DNA of 8,699 nt, taken from assembly GCA_002480015.1 (NCBI GenBank), contig DLQD01000142.1, positions 1-8,699 of the forward strand, read 5' to 3'. Both the position numbers and the translations under genes were made by a program. Source of the stretch: Opitutia bacterium UBA7441. Lineage in GTDB: Bacteria; Verrucomicrobiota; Verrucomicrobiia; Opitutales; Coraliomargaritaceae. The notes under the pieces were generated by a model. The model made no database searches and was not told the DNA's origin. It was given only the letters and a program-made list of their open reading frames with translations. Numbering within the stretch: position 1 is the first letter of the stretch; each line of letters starts with the position of its first letter. Positions 7,965 to 8,699 of this stretch are shown one piece after another.

Positions 7965-8236
7965 ATGCGGGCGTTATCCAGTCGTGTTATAGATGTGATG
8001 CGAAAAAGAAGTACTTCTTATGACACGAATACCCGTAGCAATGGAAGCCGAACTTTACAAAAAAAACGGGAATGCGTCGCCGACCAACTTTCTCGTAGGC
8101 TACCATGATAATAGTCGTTCAGCAGCCCTCCTAGCTAGACGTGCTTCGCACCAAAGTATCTGAGCGATAGCAAATCAAAAGCTGATCAATTGAGGCCTTA
8201 CCCCGGCAAATAGCGCCGCCCAAAAGCAAATTCCTA
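7965..8236. other. Spacer between the RT fragment and mlaE
   Basis: These 272 bases contain no recognisable gene. They include the putative mla promoter region next to mlaE and, further right, sequence that takes over exactly where the reverse-transcriptase homology stops. All minus-strand frames carry stops. A plus-strand frame 8020-8163 (47 residues) has no ribosome binding site and no recognised relatives. There is no A-rich stretch with a matching copy that would mark a DGR template repeat. Confidence 0.4.
7986..8019 (-). promoter_or_regulatory. Possible mla operon promoter with a 14-bp palindromic operator
   Basis: On the minus strand a -10-like TATAAC (7991-7986) lies about 21 bases before the mlaE start. 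The perfect palindrome AAGAAGTACTTCTT (8006-8019) lies 14 bases upstream of that box and covers most of the position where a -35 box would lie, which has no good match itself. This layout would suit a dimeric regulator, either an activator replacing a weak -35 or a repressor. The leader would be very short. The call rests on sequence symmetry and position only. Confidence 0.3.
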
Positions 8237-8482
8237 TCAGTAAGGCGCAGCGGCCACCTCTCGCTCCTTGGGCTCGTGGATGGTGAAGTAGAAATACTCC
8301 CCCGGCTGCCAGGTGCCCGCGACGAGATCAGCACGCACACCAACCACCGCTTTTTCTAAATCGCCGAAGCAGCGCGCCACGGGGATCTTACCACGCTTGC
8401 CACGCATGGCCTTGTGCGCGGCAGCGAACAGATTCTCGAGCGAGACGACTTGCTCGAACAGATGTTTATAACGCTTCGGCAT
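8237..8482 (-). pseudogene. Truncated DGR-type reverse transcriptase, N-terminal fragment
   Basis: The 81-residue product matches the start of reverse transcriptases from diversity-generating retroelements and close relatives. It has the opening PKRYKHLFEQVVSLENLFAA, then a GKRGK patch, ADLVAGTWQPGEYFYFTIHEPK (about 52-73, broken here only for description) and AAPY, which in full-length relatives runs on into a DRVVHHAL-like motif. Here AAPY is followed at once by TGA and TAG, and no further homology is seen, so about three quarters of the enzyme, including the YMDD-type catalytic box, is missing. It cannot be an active polymerase. The ATG at 8482 follows the stop of the Avd-like frame directly, with AAGGA three bases before it, the coupled arrangement expected in an intact cassette. 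A full RT elsewhere in the genome is possible but not seen here. Confidence 0.8.
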
Positions 8483-8686
8483 TCATCCTTGCTGTTTCAT
8501 CCAGCCACCGAGCATGCGACCACACTCAGTCAGTTGCTCCGCGCTGTATTCATACTGCCGGGGTGTCAGCACGGCGCGGTCTTTGGCGAGGCGGATCAGC
8601 CAGCGCAATTGCTCGATCTTTACATTCGCACGGCGCAGCAGATCCAGCTTCGTGCGCGAGTAGCTCGCCTCGACTAACAACCCCAC
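8483..8686 (-). pseudogene. Avd-like four-helix-bundle protein, C-terminal fragment
   Basis: Avd proteins are small helical-bundle proteins that form a pentamer, bind the DGR reverse transcriptase and its template RNA, and are needed for mutagenic homing. The 67 residues here match their C-terminal half: EASYSRTKLDLLRRANVKIEQLRWLIRLAKD followed by LTPRQYEYSAEQL and the family end GRMLGGWMKQ (described in parts). Family members are usually about 110-130 residues. The frame opens only at GTG 8686, directly after an in-frame TGA at 8687-8689, so the first helices are absent or cut off by a stop. A GAGGG five bases before the GTG could allow translation of the short form. It is called a fragment because of its length and the broken RT next to it; the missing part may lie beyond the window edge. 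Confidence 0.68.
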
Positions 8687-8699
8687 TCAGCCCTCACCC

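Noticed and set aside
8041..8100. Run of eight A bases (8058-8066 region) as an intrinsic terminator on either strand
   Set aside because: No stable GC-rich stem lies directly upstream of the run in either reading direction.
8020..8163. Plus-strand 47-codon frame upstream of mlaE
   Set aside because: No ribosome binding site, no recognisable family, and its ATG follows the palindrome directly; it is most likely chance.
7965..8236. DGR template repeat or variable repeat near the RT fragment
   Set aside because: No pair of near-identical segments differing at adenines, and no C-type-lectin-like coding end, could be found in the window.
8131..8343. Minus-strand 70-codon frame across the RT breakpoint
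   Set aside because: It is an out-of-frame shadow of the RT fragment continuing by chance into the spacer.

Overview
The window looks like chromosomal housekeeping DNA from a Gram-negative (diderm) bacterium of moderate GC content. It carries a nearly complete Mla-type outer-membrane lipid-transport operon, two TolR/ExbD proteins, plsY, serA and a yicC-family gene. The gene set, the frequent lack of clear Shine-Dalgarno sites, and an intergenic repeat built from CGAAT/ATTCG-like words suggest Verrucomicrobiota, perhaps Opitutae (Puniceicoccales/Coraliomargarita-like). That placement is inference from general knowledge and no marker gene here proves it.

Layout from left to right. Positions 1-126 hold nothing recognisable. 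plsY (glycerol-3-phosphate acyltransferase, 127-717, minus) follows serA (phosphoglycerate dehydrogenase, 816-2402, minus), and a hairpin-forming repeat lies between them. A 214-base spacer separates serA from the divergent yicC-family gene (2617-3498, plus). yicC converges, with only 3 bases to spare, on a pair of exbD/tolR genes (3502-3945 and 3958-4377, minus). A dyad-rich 200-base spacer then leads to the mla operon, which reads leftward from 7964: mlaE (permease), mlaF (ATPase), mlaD (MCE protein), mlaC (periplasmic carrier) and mlaA (outer-membrane component). The five genes are spaced by 3 bases or less, or overlap.

Upstream of mlaE is a 272-base spacer with a perfect 14-bp palindrome next to a -10-like box. 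At the right edge are two adjoining fragments on the minus strand: the C-terminal part of an Avd-like four-helix-bundle protein and the first 81 residues of a reverse transcriptase of the diversity-generating retroelement (DGR) type. The RT stops abruptly before any catalytic motif, so this looks like the scar of a DGR rather than a working one.

Functionally, MlaE, MlaF and MlaD would form the inner-membrane ABC complex, MlaC the periplasmic shuttle and MlaA the outer-membrane channel, together keeping phospholipids out of the outer leaflet. No mlaB is present. The two ExbD proteins would need a TolQ/ExbB partner that is not encoded here. PlsY starts phospholipid synthesis, so membrane lipid metabolism is a loose theme. 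The DGR remnant is the only mobile or accessory element seen. I found no convincing undescribed system, no tRNA or rRNA gene and no CRISPR array.
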